Shown in pieces: positions 30,441 through 39,879 of a stretch of 64,000 bases of DNA (position 1 is its first letter; the number at the start of each line of letters is the position of its first letter). The notes under the pieces are model-generated. The model made no database searches and was not told where the DNA came from. It saw only the letters and a list, made by a program, of their open reading frames with translations. The position numbers were made by a program, and so were the translations under genes. Origin of the DNA: Diplonema papillatum (Eukaryota; Euglenozoa; Diplonemea; Diplonemida; Diplonemidae); contig JAPJBO010000496.1 of NCBI GenBank assembly GCA_030068145.1, forward strand, positions 1 through 64,000. Reading direction: 5' to 3'.

Positions 30441-31180
30441 CCCCTAAAATGTTCCGCGCCTGCGGTGCAGGAAGAACCTAGTTGAGCAAGTCTACGCGCA
30501 GCTGGTTGCAGAAAGGCAAGCTGGAAGCACACTACGCACACTCAGCGCCGCCGGGAAATTGAAGCACCCTTTGGTGAAATGGGCATGCCAGCAATTTTTT
30601 GGATATTTTTCCTACCATGTATCCAGGTATCTAATATATTACCGAAGTCGGTACTAAAAACAACAACCCAAAGAGCTGAAGCTAAATGCCGCGAGGGCAG
30701 CACACCTCGCAGCTGGTTCATGAGCTGATTCCGTCTGCCTTGGGCCGTCAGGTAGCGCGCCTCGGTCTCCTTCCTGAGCTTCGCGAGCTGCTGCTCCTTG
30801 ACGGTTTCGCGGGAGGGACGGGACTGGGCGGGGGACGGGGCACTGGAGGGCGAGTCACCGCCCAAGGCGGCGGCCTCTTCAAGACTTGATGGGGAGTGTC
30901 GAGTCGACACTCTGGCCCCTAAAATGTTCCGCGCCTGCGGTGCAGGAAGAACCTAGTTGAGCAAGTCTACGCGCAGCTGGTTGCAGAAAGGCAAGCTGGA
31001 AGCACACTACGCACACTCAGCGCCGCCGGGAAATTGAAGCACCCTTTGGTTTGAACAGTACTACCGTCTTGTTCGGATAGGATACTATGGTGAAATGGGC
31101 ATGCCAGAATTTTTTTGGATATTTTTCCTACCATGTATCCAGACCTAATATATTACCGAAGTCGGTACTAAAAACAACAA
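30401..31180. repeat. segmental tandem duplication (30401-30680 and 30881-31180)
   Basis: The two blocks share GACTTGATGGGGAGTGTCGA, TGTTCCGCGCCTGCGGTGCA, CGCGCAGCTGGTTGCAGAAA and CCTACCATGTATCCAG in the same order with small indels. The spacer between them carries another fragment of the 33.4-34.1 kb gene. Confidence 0.85.
30695..30911 (-). pseudogene. 3' fragment of the 33.4-34.1 kb gene, copy B
   Basis: Encodes the same LGGDSP to QGRRNQLMNQLRGVLPSRHL segment as the intact gene, with one changed residue in the DSPPSA region. It is preceded by the palindrome at 30895-30911. Unlike the main gene it continues past SRHLA without a poly(A) retroposon, so it may preserve the older 3' context. 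Confidence 0.75.
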
Positions 31181-31759
31181 CCCAAAGAGCTAATCGGTAC
31201 TAAAAACAACAACCCAGAGAGCTGAAAAAAAAAACCGTACACCGTGAGAGTAGGAGAAAGTAGAAAGGGAAACTAGAGTTTTCGTTGACCGCACTACCCT
31301 GAGCCCAAATCCTGGACGTGGTTTCAGGTGGCAAATTTGGCAAATGATCATGATCAGAAGGTCCTACTTGGGCGGTTCAGTTTCCTCACACATTGCATGA
31401 CACGGATTGGAAACGATCGTTTACGAGGATTCGTGATTTTGGCCTTAAAAAAAACGATCGTGAAAAAAAAAAAAAACGATCGTTTTTTTTCCATAGGGGT
31501 TTGCTTCGGTGTGTCGAGTGACGAGTAGTTCGAGTAAGGTTTTGTGTATCACATTATTGCCACGACAGCGCTATGGCACTGGAACGAGCAGACAGTCGAG
31601 GGTAGGCATCAGATTCGTCTTTGAAGGAGCCCCGTTCATCGGAGTTCGCCGGAGTCGAAGCATTGCCTTAGGTGAAGGAGTCAAAACTCAAGTTACTGGG
31701 GGGGGGGTTGAATACAGGAGGTACCTTGAATAGAAGAGGCATTTTGGAAATCTGGAAAA

Positions 31760-32045
31760 AGGTTGGATTTTTCCTTGGTCCGCATAACGGACCTTTTCGA
31801 CGATTTTCTGATCCCGATGCAGAGAACCGTGAAAAATAGACCCGGGGACCAAAAAACATGTGCGTGGTTCGTGGGTCTTTGCCAGATGCGGGGCACCGGG
31901 CGTGGAACCCACAGATTTTCAATGGAAAGGACGGGAATAGACCCACTGGTTGGTGACATTTCTTTGCTGGCCCATGTAGCAGACCTTTTTCGGCGAATGT
32001 GCTCGCGTTCAGCTCCGATGAAGAGAACCGTGCCAAATAGACGGG
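31760..32045. repeat. dispersed copy of the 204-bp satellite unit
   Basis: Contains AACCGTGAAAAATAGACCCG, GCGTGGTTCGTGGGTC, GGCACCGGGCGTGGAA and CATGTAGCAGACCTTTTTCG in the same order as the array at 9-10.8 kb, about 1.4 units long. Confidence 0.85.
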
Positions 32046-32155
32046 ACCACAAATTACGTGCGTCTCTTCCAAGAAGAAGGGAGTTCCCGCGGGTTCCGGG
32101 TTTGCGGTGCTGTTTTCTATTTCTTTTTTCGGGAAAATTGCAGGATCAGCACGCC

Positions 32156-32181
32156 GAATACAAGAGGTACCTCTTGTATTC
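32156..32181. other. 26-bp perfect palindrome
   Basis: The left half is GAATACAAGAGGT and the right half is its exact reverse complement. The half-site words GGGTTGAATACAGGAGGTACC also occur at 31700, at the other side of the satellite copy. Confidence 0.8.
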
Positions 32182-32747
32182 GACCCCCCCCAGGAATCAT
32201 GAAGAAGTACATCAAAACGGACGAGCTGGACAAGAAGCTGGAAATAGCAGAAACTTGTTGGCTTGGTCAAGAGTTGCCACAAGCCGCCACAGCACAGGAG
32301 CGCGGCCGAGGGCATCCGGCGGGAGAAGCCACAGCTGGGAAGCGCAATTGCAGCTAGTGTTCGAGGATGAGTCCACAAATAAGTAGAAAAAGCACTTCGA
32401 TGAGCAGCAAACCTTCAGTCTACGCCGCCAGCCTCAGAGTTGAGTTGGAAAGGAAACATGTCGATAATCCTTGAGTGGGCTAGAAAGCGCACGATTGCGG
32501 AAAAGGACGAGAAAAAGAGCATGTTGGCTACCCTTTCCTACATGAAAGGCCATGAAACAGCTGAATCTGGCCACCAAAGTCAATTTTGCACAAGAAATAG
32601 ACGCGCCAAAGATTGGTTGGTTCATAATTACAACAGGAAAATTTGAGAAGCAAAAAACGATCGTTTTTTGAAAACGATAAAAAACGATGATATTTCACTT
32701 TCGAAAATGATCGTTTTATATAACTATCGTTTCCAATCCGTGGCATG

Positions 32748-33409
32748 TGGCTAAAAATACTCGACGTAGCTGCTTCGACTCCGCATGGAAGGGGGGAAAT
32801 ATAGAGGTAAGGGGCAAATACAATACAAACACAATCTGATTTGTTCTTCGCTTACACCACCAGCCAGGTAGTCGAGGGGAGGGGCCGTCGTGGGCCGGCG
32901 ACACTGAGCGCACCAGCTCTTCGAAGTCAGCCGGGGTGGCCGTGGGCGCGGACGCGCATGCCAACCAAGCCAACACCCACTGCGCCGTTCCGCTCGGCGG
33001 CTGCTCGCCCCCCAGGGCCCCTAACAGGGACCTCAGGTAAGCGTCCGCGGAAGCGCCGGCAACCCCTGCCAACCGGATAATCGGCCGCAGCCGACCATTG
33101 TCCGGACGAAAATGGAAAGCGGACGGAACTTGGAGCCCCGTCGCCTGCTTCACCCACTCCACCGCGGCCTCCCTGCTCCACTTCATCCCCTTTTTTGTTC
33201 TTCGCTTACACCACCGTGTGTTGTTTTCTCACTCAGGACTTTGACCTGTTGTGTTGTGTGATTTGTCGTGTAGGGGTAGACCCGCATGACCTCACGTCCG
33301 TTCAACACGTGGTTCGGTAGTTACAGCACTTGGGATCCCTTCTGTTCTTTGTCGGGCAGCATCGTCGAGCATTTCCTTTCAAGCTGGCGCTTATGTAAAA
33401 AAAAAAAAG
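32748..33409 (+). mobile_element. poly(A)-tailed retroposon, interrupted by a GC-rich insertion
   Basis: The 5' part (32748-32862) carries CGACGTAGCTGCTTCGACTC and TTTGTTCTTCGCTTACACCA. The 3' part (33193-33409) carries TCACTCAGGACTTTGACCTG, TCCGTTCAACACGTGGTTCG, AGCTGGCGCTTATG and an A12 tail. Related copies are at 41508-41712 (inverted, with T-rich head), 50142-50345 (5' part) and 62225-62420 (internal deletion, short A-tail). The 33-kb copy is split by the cassette at 32863-33190. Its tail abuts the 3' end of the gene at 33412. Confidence 0.75.
32863..33190 (-). CDS. GC-rich ORF cassette inserted in a retroposon, uncharacterised
   Basis: The ATG at 33186 lies immediately after the right flanking repeat. 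It opens MKWSREAAVEWVKQATGLQV and reads about 108 codons of Ala/Gly/Leu-rich, helical sequence including ASADAYLRSLLGALGGEQPP. It then runs into the retroposon, so residues beyond ~108 are repeat-derived. The flanks are direct copies of TTGTTCTTCGCTTACACCAC (about 32842 and 33194), like a 20-22 bp target duplication. GC content is far above the surroundings. It looks like a gene segment pasted into a repeat. No family is recognised and expression is doubtful. Confidence 0.4.
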
Positions 33410-33411
33410 CT

Positions 33412-34106
33412 AAATGCCGCGAGGGCAGCACACCTCGCAGCTGGTTCATGAGCTGGTTCCGTCTGCCTTGGGCCGTCAGGTAGCGCGCCTCGGTCTCCTT
33501 CCTGAGCTTCGCGAGCTGCTGCTCCTTGACGGTTTCGCGGGAGGGACGGGACTGGGCGGGAGACGGGGCACTGGGGGGCGAGTCGCCGCCCAAGGCGGCG
33601 GCCTCCTCTTCGAATTTTTCGAGCTGCATCTTCTCGGCGTCGACCTCCCGCCGCGCCTGGGCCAGCGCGGCCTTCATTTCTTCGGCCTGCCGCGTGATTC
33701 CGAGCCCGCCGAACTTGACCTCTTTCCGCACTCGCGAATCGAGGTTTTTCACCTTCTCGGGGAAGATGCTGTGGTCCTGCGAGAGCCACGCTTTGAACCG
33801 GGCTTCGTCGGTCAGGCCCTCCTTCTTCAGGTCGTCGCGCGCCTTTTCGACGAAGGTGGCGTCCTCCGGCGTCAAGTCCTGCCGCGCGCGACGGTTCACC
33901 TGCTGTGTGCTCCCGGGGTGCAGGGTGACCACGCCCTTGTTCATCCTCTTCTTGTAGTTCTTCTCCTGCATGAATCGGTGCGACTGCATCTGCGCCGGGA
34001 TCATCGTATGCTTGTCCGCCGTCAGCTGCGAGTGTGTGGGATTTCGTGGGTCGAACGAATGCAAACCGATCATCCTGAACAACACAGGTTTGAAGGACGC
34101 GCGCAT
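33412..34106 (-). CDS. uncharacterised coiled-coil protein
   Basis: The frame begins at an ATG at 34106. A second ATG at 34073 (MIGLHSFDPRNPTHSQL) follows a good 3' splice site (TGTGTTGTTCAG), so an upstream intron is possible and 34073 may be the true start. The N-terminal part is polar and Gln/His-rich (PAQMQSHRFMQEKNYKKRMN). It leads to a charged helical middle (DATFVEKARDDLKKEGLTDE), a coiled-coil-like stretch (EEMKAALAQARREVDAEKMQ), a Ser/Pro linker and a basic helix (RETVKEQQLAKLRKETEAR). The last genuine codons are around LPSRHLA at 33412; the frame then enters a retroposon poly(A) and stops at 33321. The 3' part is duplicated twice at 30.2-30.9 kb. No catalytic motif or family is recognised. 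Confidence 0.6.
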
Positions 34107-34300
34107 AAACGAATTCGCTCAGGCAGTTGCCTATCTGGCGGCGTTCTTTTGATTGGCGGAGGAGGCCAGATTCGCTGCCAGCGACTTTACGTCCGCCTGA
34201 TGTTCCGGTTCCTTTTTTAGAGTTATTAAAGTTCGATTTTTATAAGTCTCCGGGTGGCTGTTATCAAATGGCTTCTTCGTCGGGTTCTTTGTCGAACCCC

Positions 34301-34322
34301 GTGCAGTCTGGTGTCGGTTGAC
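34301..34322 (-). promoter_or_regulatory. shared upstream motif, copy 2 (GTGCAGTCTGGTGTCGGTTG on plus)
   Basis: About 200-230 nt upstream of the start of the 33.4-34.1 kb gene. It shares GTNCAGTCTGGTGT with copies at 30131 and 44792 but diverges in the last third. An intron in the 5' leader would bring it nearer the start codon. Confidence 0.4.
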
Positions 34323-34464
34323 ATCTTCGAACTCCGACGCGAGTTCCGCGCTTGACAGAAGAAATGCGTAGTTTTGTTTTATTCTTTTACTTGTTAGTTG
34401 TCGACAACTTGTTTGTGTTGAGGTGCCATTCAGGTGTAAATCTAAAGCCGCCCACGTCAATTTT

Positions 34465-34517
34465 GTTAAGCATTGAGTTCTTTTAAGTACATGAACCACA
34501 TGGATTAGCATGCACTG
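34465..34517. repeat. left 52-bp direct repeat flanking the Lys-rich ORF
   Basis: GTTAAGCATTGAGTTCT, then TTAAGTACATGAACCAC and TGGATTAGCATGCACTG. It is repeated at 35029-35080 with two differences; an inverted copy is near 11300-11335. Confidence 0.85.
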
Positions 34518-34532
34518 TGTCGCCGCTTAAGG

Positions 34533-35036
34533 TTACTTTACGACGTCGTCATCTGTCATTGCGTCGTCAAGGTCGAGTACTTGTGGCGCCAGGGGCGCTG
34601 GGCTTTCTTGCGGTTCTGGAGATTGCGTGGGGGGGCACAGGTGCGGACAGGCTTGCACGTTTTTCACTCTCGAGGGCACTGGAGTGCTTGGGGACGTCGG
34701 ACGTTTCTGGTAGCCGCTTGCTTTAAGGGCCTTCTTCTTTTTTCGTTGCACCCCTGACTCGGGTGTGGTCGCCTTCGCCTTCTTCCGCTTGCGGCCGGCG
34801 ATCGGGCTCTCCTTCGGGGTGCCGAGCACCCTCTTCTTCAACGCTGGTCGTTCGCCGGTCCCTGGCGTTGGTGGCGGCCTCTTGGCCGCCCGTCCGGTCG
34901 TCGCCGTCTTCTGCTTCACCACGGCGGGCGGTGCCTGCGCCGCGCGCTTTCCCGCCGGTGTTTCTCGTTGTACGCCCACCTGGGTGGGTGAGAGGGGTCT
35001 CTTCTTCTTTTTGCTGTGTCCGGGGGTGTTAAGCAT
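34533..35036 (-). CDS. Lys/Pro-rich basic protein ORF
   Basis: 167 residues from an ATG at 35036, which lies inside the right flanking direct repeat. The sequence is low complexity: SKKKKRPLSP, GRAAKRPPPTP, GRKRKKAKATTP and RKKKKALKASG, with repeated TP/SP sites, and an acidic end (LDLDDAMTDDDVVK). It resembles histone H1-like tails or nucleolar linkers rather than an enzyme, and several basic clusters could act as nuclear localisation signals. The whole ORF sits between 52-bp direct repeats and is much more GC-rich than its flanks, so it may be an inserted segment. The start codon may be fortuitous. Confidence 0.45.
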   Translation of the reverse strand: MLNTPGHSKKKKRPLSPTQVGVQRETPAGKRAAQAPPAVVKQKTATTGRAAKRPPPTPGTGERPALKKRVLGTPKESPIAGRKRKKAKATTPESGVQRKKKKALKASGYQKRPTSPSTPVPSRVKNVQACPHLCPPTQSPEPQESPAPLAPQVLDLDDAMTDDDVVK

Positions 35037-35080
35037 TGAGTTCTGTTAAGTACATGAACCACGTGGATTAGCATGCACTG
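35029..35080. repeat. right 52-bp direct repeat flanking the Lys-rich ORF
   Basis: Matches 34465-34517 (GTTAAGCATTGAGTTCTGTT onward). The ORF start codon at 35036 falls within it. Confidence 0.85.
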
Positions 35081-35089
35081 TTAAGCAGC

Positions 35090-35840
35090 GGCTGCCAAAA
35101 CTTGCCGTGACGCCTATGATCAAAGTAAGTAGGAAAGGGGTACATACCCGAACCCTCTGCACCGGGATGACCGTCTTGAAGCGGATCTGCCGGACAACTC
35201 CGGCAGGGAAAACCATCATCTCTACTCCAATACTCTGATTCAGGTACCCCCCGACTCGAGCCCTGCTGTTTGTGGAAACGGTTTTGAGAGTTCGACGCAC
35301 AGATTCCTAAAAAAAGGAGTGTCGTCACACAGGCCAGTGATGCGAGTCTGGGGTTTAGGGGGGGATTGCAAGAGCGTGCTACGAATGATTACGCGCTCAA
35401 CACCGCACTGCTCCCATCTGCACCAAGCCACGGACCGGGCCTTCGCCAGCGCGGGATCCCGACGGGGGGTTGCAGATGAATTTTCAGGCTTGCAGATGAG
35501 AGGAACAGTGGTTCCGGATTTTTAGGCTTCCGTGCCGCTGGCGCCAGTCTTCTACTTTGCGGATGCAGCACCCCCCGCTTGTTTGGTCTTGCTCTCCGCA
35601 ACAGTTCAGAACAGAAGAAGCGCGGAGGGGCGGAGAAGCAGCGGCTGCTGTAGTTTCTGGTTTTACAGTTTCTGTCCCGAGGACGAGCACCTACAAAAGT
35701 ACTGTGTACTATTGGAAAACGCGAAAAGGAAATACACAATCGAGCAACCAAGCTCAGAGGGACATAGCAGAACTTGGGAGGTCCCAATACCCTCCCCGCA
35801 CCCCCCTCAGGTCACCGACGGCTTCAGGAAAGAGAGAGAG
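35090..35840. other. no supported gene
   Basis: Overlapping ORFs of 60-140 codons on both strands show no protein-like features or splice support. Confidence 0.4.
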
Positions 35841-35841
35841 T

Positions 35842-36275
35842 GCACGGTGGAGTCCAGCCTCAGCAGCTGGAGTTAAAAGAGGGTGCACCCGAGCCACACC
35901 CGAAAGACGGGTGAGCTGCGACCAAAACGCGTGGAGATGCACACCCGAAAAGCGGGCGTGGCACCCCACTTTTTGCACCTGCAGCCGTTAAATCAAGCTT
36001 CTTCCGAGGCTCGCCTCCACCGTGTAGCTTTACCCTCTTGCTTTTTCTAAAATAGCCTGTCCCCCCCACCCCTCTCCTGGAACTGCATCGCACTGCCTGC
36101 CGCTGTCTATACACGGTGAGGTCCAGCCTCAGAAGCTGGAGTTAAAAGAGGGTGTGTCCGAGTCACACCCGAAAAGCGGGTGCGGTACAACCAAAACGCG
36201 TGTGAATCCACACCCGAAAAGCGGGTGTGACACCCGCTTTTTAACTCCAGCTTTAACTCCAGCAGCTGAGTCCCG
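35842..36275. repeat. foldback repeat family with AAAAGCGGGTGT hairpins (two copies)
   Basis: 35842-35990 and 36113-36275 both start CGGTG(G/A)(A)GTCCAGCCTCAG, pass through CTGGAGTTAAAAGAGGGTG and end in hairpins. 36217-36241 is AAAAGCGGGTGT-G-ACACCCGCTTTT, a perfect 12-bp stem. Fragments recur at 37360-37390, 37495-37540, 37680-37760 and 40640-40710. Confidence 0.85.
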
Positions 36276-36594
36276 GGGTATCATAATGCGGTCCTTTCTG
36301 CCGCTATCTATCACAGATAACCGCGGTTCAACGCCAGCGTGACATCGAAGGCAGGGTTTGCGTACCAGCAAGGAAGGGAAAGGACGCAAAGCGACCGCGC
36401 CAAGACGCTGATCCGAGCAAGCGCCTGAAGCACGACACCGCACGAACGAAAAGAGGTGGTCCACTGCAGACCATCGCCACAGAGTCGTCTGCATCCCAAC
36501 TTCAAAACTACCGCACGAATCCTGCGGTATAGCTCAGTCTGTCCGGAGGGGTTGGGCCGGCCTATTTTTCGACAAGCGCGGCAAGGGGACTTCA

Positions 36595-36690
36595 CCCCCC
36601 CCCCAGGGTGCGCACTAAGGGACGTTGCCCCCGTTGCACGTTGCACCCCCCTTTTGGGGGGGGGGGGGGGGGGGGGGTCGTTTTGGGGGC
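36595..36690. repeat. homopolymer C and G tracts
   Basis: A C10 run near 36595, a C6 run near 36646 and an unbroken G22 run at 36656-36677, followed by further G runs. Potential quadruplex and a likely assembly weak point. Confidence 0.9.
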
Positions 36691-37494
36691 TGTTTTTGGG
36701 GTGTTTCCCAGACCCCCTGGTGCCGAGTGGGTACTCCGTTTCCTCCAGATGAATCCGTTCTCCTCGTTTTCGAAATCGAAACCCACTTTTGCGGAAAAAA
36801 AGGTCAATCCCCACCAATTGTTTTCCTGCACTTTTTTGGGTTTGCGGGTTTGCACGTCAAATTCCAGGCCTCACAGACGAACTGAGGACGGAGTGGAAAG
36901 ATCCATCGCGAAAGAGCGCGTTTAAGGGGGTCGCCGGAAAAAAAGGTGGGGGGGTCCCCGGCCACCAGGTGCACCTAACAGGACACCCCCCCTTCCAAAT
37001 TTAGCAGACGTTGACATTGCCCGTTGCACCCCCCAATCCTTAGTGCGCCCCCTGCCCCCCCCCCCCCCAGCATCACGCCGTCCAAGGGGGGGTGCTGGTG
37101 TGCAGAGGCGTGGCCCTTGATATTGTCCTCTTCAGGAATAAAGGGTACAAGGGCCGCCCAGACCAGTCCCCCCCCCTCGCAAGAACGTGCTTGAAATGGT
37201 CGTGTGTTCAACACAGGCACTGGTCCTTTCTGCACCGTGTTTCGATTCGGTTCTTTAAGCTACGGCAGGCCATCATCAGCGCGGAACCAGAGTGCCTGCA
37301 GACAGGACAGCGGTGTGAGTCTGGGTGGCGGTTCGTAGCCAGGACCCCCCATGCGACCTACACGGTGGAGTCGAGCCTCAGAAGCTTTTGTTTGTGCGCA
37401 CTTCCTTCAACCCTGTTTTGTTCATCTAACGGTAGTGAGGATAGTACGCTGCCATCAATCTGTTTTTGTTCTCGACAAATTACATTTGTTAGAC

Positions 37495-37760
37495 ACAAAA
37501 AGCGGGCGTCACACCCGCTTTTCGGGTGTGGATGTAAAGGGGGGGTATCAGTTATTTGACACACGTCTGGTTGTCTAAAAACACTACCACCATTTGATTC
37601 TGCTACTGTTCGGCTACCCGGAACTTTTTTTAGTATTCGACAAAGGAAGAATAGCACAGGTGCTATTACTCGACCCCCCCTTTACACGCGTTTTCGGTTG
37701 CAGCACACCCGCTTTTCGCTCGGGCACACCCTCTATAACTCCAGCTTCTGAGGCTGGACC
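37495..37760. repeat. foldback repeat fragments
   Basis: AAAAAGCGGGCGTCACACCC followed by GCTTTTCGGGTG, then CACACCCGCTTTTCGCTCG and ATAACTCCAGCTTCTGAGGC, the inverse of the unit at 35842. Confidence 0.75.
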
Positions 37761-38157
37761 ACCGACAGAGCCACCGTGCAGAGCACAGGCAGGGAGGCCC
37801 CCCCCCCACTACACCCGCGTCTGAGCAAGCAGCTATAACGCGCAGGGTGCCCGCCCTGGGCTGGCGACTTGGGAGTGAGAGAACCCAACCTTTTTCTTTT
37901 TTGCTCTAGATTTTTTTTTAGTTTTCTTTTTGCTTTCTCCCTCATTGGCAGCGGAGGAGCCGATGGATTGCGTTTTCTAATTGGGTTGGTTGGCGACTGC
38001 ATGATTTCCTCCTGGAGCAGGGGGCGAGCTAGGGCTGTTTTGTCGTGCCGTCTTCGTGGAAACAATCACATTTTCACTGAGGGAGTTGATGCCCCACCGA
38101 AAACCAACGAAGAGAACTTCGCACATACTTGAACAAGGGTGTGATGGGCTGAAAGAG

Positions 38158-38830
38158 ACAGGCGCTTCGTTTTGTTCGTGCGTGCCTGGTTGATCGTTTT
38201 CTCACTTGTATTTATCATGTGCCATTTTCAGGTAAGGAATTCTGACCGACCACCAAAACACGCTGTCTGCGTCTTTTTCGCCTGCACAACACATTGAAGG
38301 GCAACCCGCAAGATTGTTACTATGTTACCTACCTCCCCCGTGCACAAGATGGATGAAAAACTCGGGTTTTGGCAGTATCCATCTTAATCAAGGGGGGTAT
38401 CCATCTTAAACACGGGGGCACTGTAGACTACAGTGCAGTCACTTTGCACAGGGGTACCTCACCCCCGTGTTTAAGATGGATTGGCATTCTCGCTCGTTAT
38501 CCATCTTAATCAAGGGGGTTTGGCTATCCATCTTATGCATAGGTAGTACTAAAATAAATCGAGTTTTGAGTCTCTTTCGACGGAAATCGTCTCACCCCGA
38601 GCTTGAAAGCAGCCACTCAATGTTCCCTCGTGATGTCAGCGACGAAGATGGTGGCATCTTTTTTTAGTACTAGCAATCTTGTAGGTTGCCCTTCAATGTA
38701 TTGTGCAGGCTAAAAAGACGTAGGCAGCGTGTTTTGGTGGTTGATCAGAATTCCTTACCTGAATACACACAGAGTAAATACAAGTGGGAAAACGATCATC
38801 CGGCACGCACAAACAAAACGAAGCGCCTGT
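38158..38830. mobile_element. foldback element with ~160-bp terminal inverted repeats
   Basis: 38158-38322 and 38672-38830 are inverted copies (ACAGGCGCTTCGTTTTGTT outward, CACCAAAACACGCTG and TTGAAGGGCAACC inward). The 350-bp centre has CTATCCATCTTAATCAAGGG words in both orientations and CACTGTAG-A-CTACAGTG. A single arm is found at 49346-49505 in SEC61 intron 7, and a remote relative at 42780-42960. No coding capacity; probably a MITE or foldback transposon. Confidence 0.75.
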
Positions 38831-38850
38831 GTTTTTTTCGTCCTCGCCCG

Positions 38851-39154
38851 AAAGGCCGAAGTACCCGGGAAGGTGCCAGGAAGCCTGCTACACGGGAGCC
38901 AAGCTTCACGTGTTCGGCGGTACTGCAGAGCCACGGGCCTACGGGTCAAGTGGCTACCGATTTCCCAACAAGGCTTGGCGCACCTTGGGGCTTGGCGCTC
39001 GTGCTGAACACAAGCTCGTCGAGGCGGTCAGCCGCAGGGCAGAGCGGACGGGGTTGTGGCACTGTGCTGCCTCCGACTCAAGCTTTGCAAGCTTTGGTTG
39101 ACCGTCACGTTCCTGGACCAGGAGCGGCCTTTTTCTTTTTTCTCTTCTTCTTCT
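38851..39154 (+). mobile_element. SINE-like retroposon with perfect 14-bp target duplication
   Basis: The ~304-bp insert is flanked by TTCGTCCTCGCCCG at 38837-38850 and 39155-39168. It ends in a T/TTC-rich tail (CTTTTTTCTCTTCTTCTTC), as in LINE-mobilised SINEs. Shared body words are GCCTGCTACACGGGAGCCAA, GCTGAACACAAGCTCGTCGA and GTCACGTTCCTGGACCAGGA. There is no clear tRNA box pair. Confidence 0.88.
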
Positions 39155-39334
39155 TCGTCCTCGCCCGTCCGTTTGGGGTGTTTCCTGGGAGCGGGGAAAG
39201 GCTGGGCCCGCTGCCGCGAAAGCGCCGCAGGAGCTGGTGATGCCGAGAACCTTCACACCATTGTGTTTGGTCTAGCCGCCATCGCCCTGGGGATGCGCGG
39301 TCGTGGTGGCGCTATACAAAATACACGAGGGACT

Positions 39335-39545
39335 GCCTTGTGCTCATTTCGAAGGAGGTAAGAGGGGGGAGAAAACTATACAACTACAAAGTGGGCCTTT
39401 TTTGTTGAACGCTTACGCCCGCTACTAAACCCAGATTTGCCTGTGTTTCGTTTGGGCTACAGCACATTTACCTCCTTTGATCTATCGCAACTGGCAGTCT
39501 CCTCAAGCATTTCCTACAAAGCGGGTGCTTCTACAAAACAAAAAA
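39335..39545 (-). repeat. inverted copy of the 22068-22384 repeat
   Basis: GCCTTGTGCTCATTTCGAAGG, TTTTTTGTTGAACGCTTACG and GGCAGTCTCCTCAAGCATTT match that unit in inverse; it ends in an A11 tract at 39540-39550. Confidence 0.8.
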
Positions 39546-39571
39546 AAAAAGTGTTCTTTCTTGTCCGCTCT

Positions 39572-39864
39572 TGGTACCAGGGAAAGCCTGCTACACGGGA
39601 GCCAAGCTTCACGTGTTCGGCGGTACTGCAGAGCCACGGGCCTACGGGTCAAGTGGCTACCGATTTCCCAAACTAAAGCATCAGGGCGTGGCGCACCTTG
39701 GGGCTTGGCGCTTGCGCTGAACACAAGCTCGTCGAGACGGTCAGCAACAGGGCAAAGCGGACGGGGTTGTGGCACTGTGCTGCCTCCGACTCAAGCTTTG
39801 CAAGCTGTGGTTGACCGTCACGTTCCTGGACCAGGAACGGCCTTTTTCTTTTTCTTCTTCTTTC
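39572..39864 (+). mobile_element. SINE-like retroposon with perfect 14-bp target duplication, second copy
   Basis: TTCTTGTCCGCTCT flanks the insert at 39558-39571 and 39865-39878. The body matches 38851-39154 at high identity and again ends in a TTCTTC tail. The direct repeats differ from the first copy, so this was an independent insertion 400 bp away. Confidence 0.9.
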
Positions 39865-39879
39865 TTCTTGTCCGCTCTC

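Larger units (their letters stand above)
31401..32742. mobile_element. DNA-transposon-like element with CACGGATTGGAAACGAT inverted ends
   Basis: CACGGATTGGAAACGAT at 31401 is repeated in inverse at the right end (ATCGTTTCCAATCCGTG to 32742). GCATG flanks both sides (31395-31399, 32743-32747). Sequence left of it matches dispersed repeats at 25805 and 53370 that continue without this insertion, supporting a real insertion boundary. The interior carries AACGATCGTT-rich subterminal tracts, part of the 204-bp satellite (31760-32045) and a 26-bp palindrome. No transposase is seen, so it is non-autonomous. Confidence 0.6.

Noticed and set aside
36520-36600. tRNA gene starting GCGGTATAGCTCAGT
   Set aside because: Only a 5'-half-like stretch is present. 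There is no B-box and no complementary acceptor strand, and the sequence runs into homopolymers.
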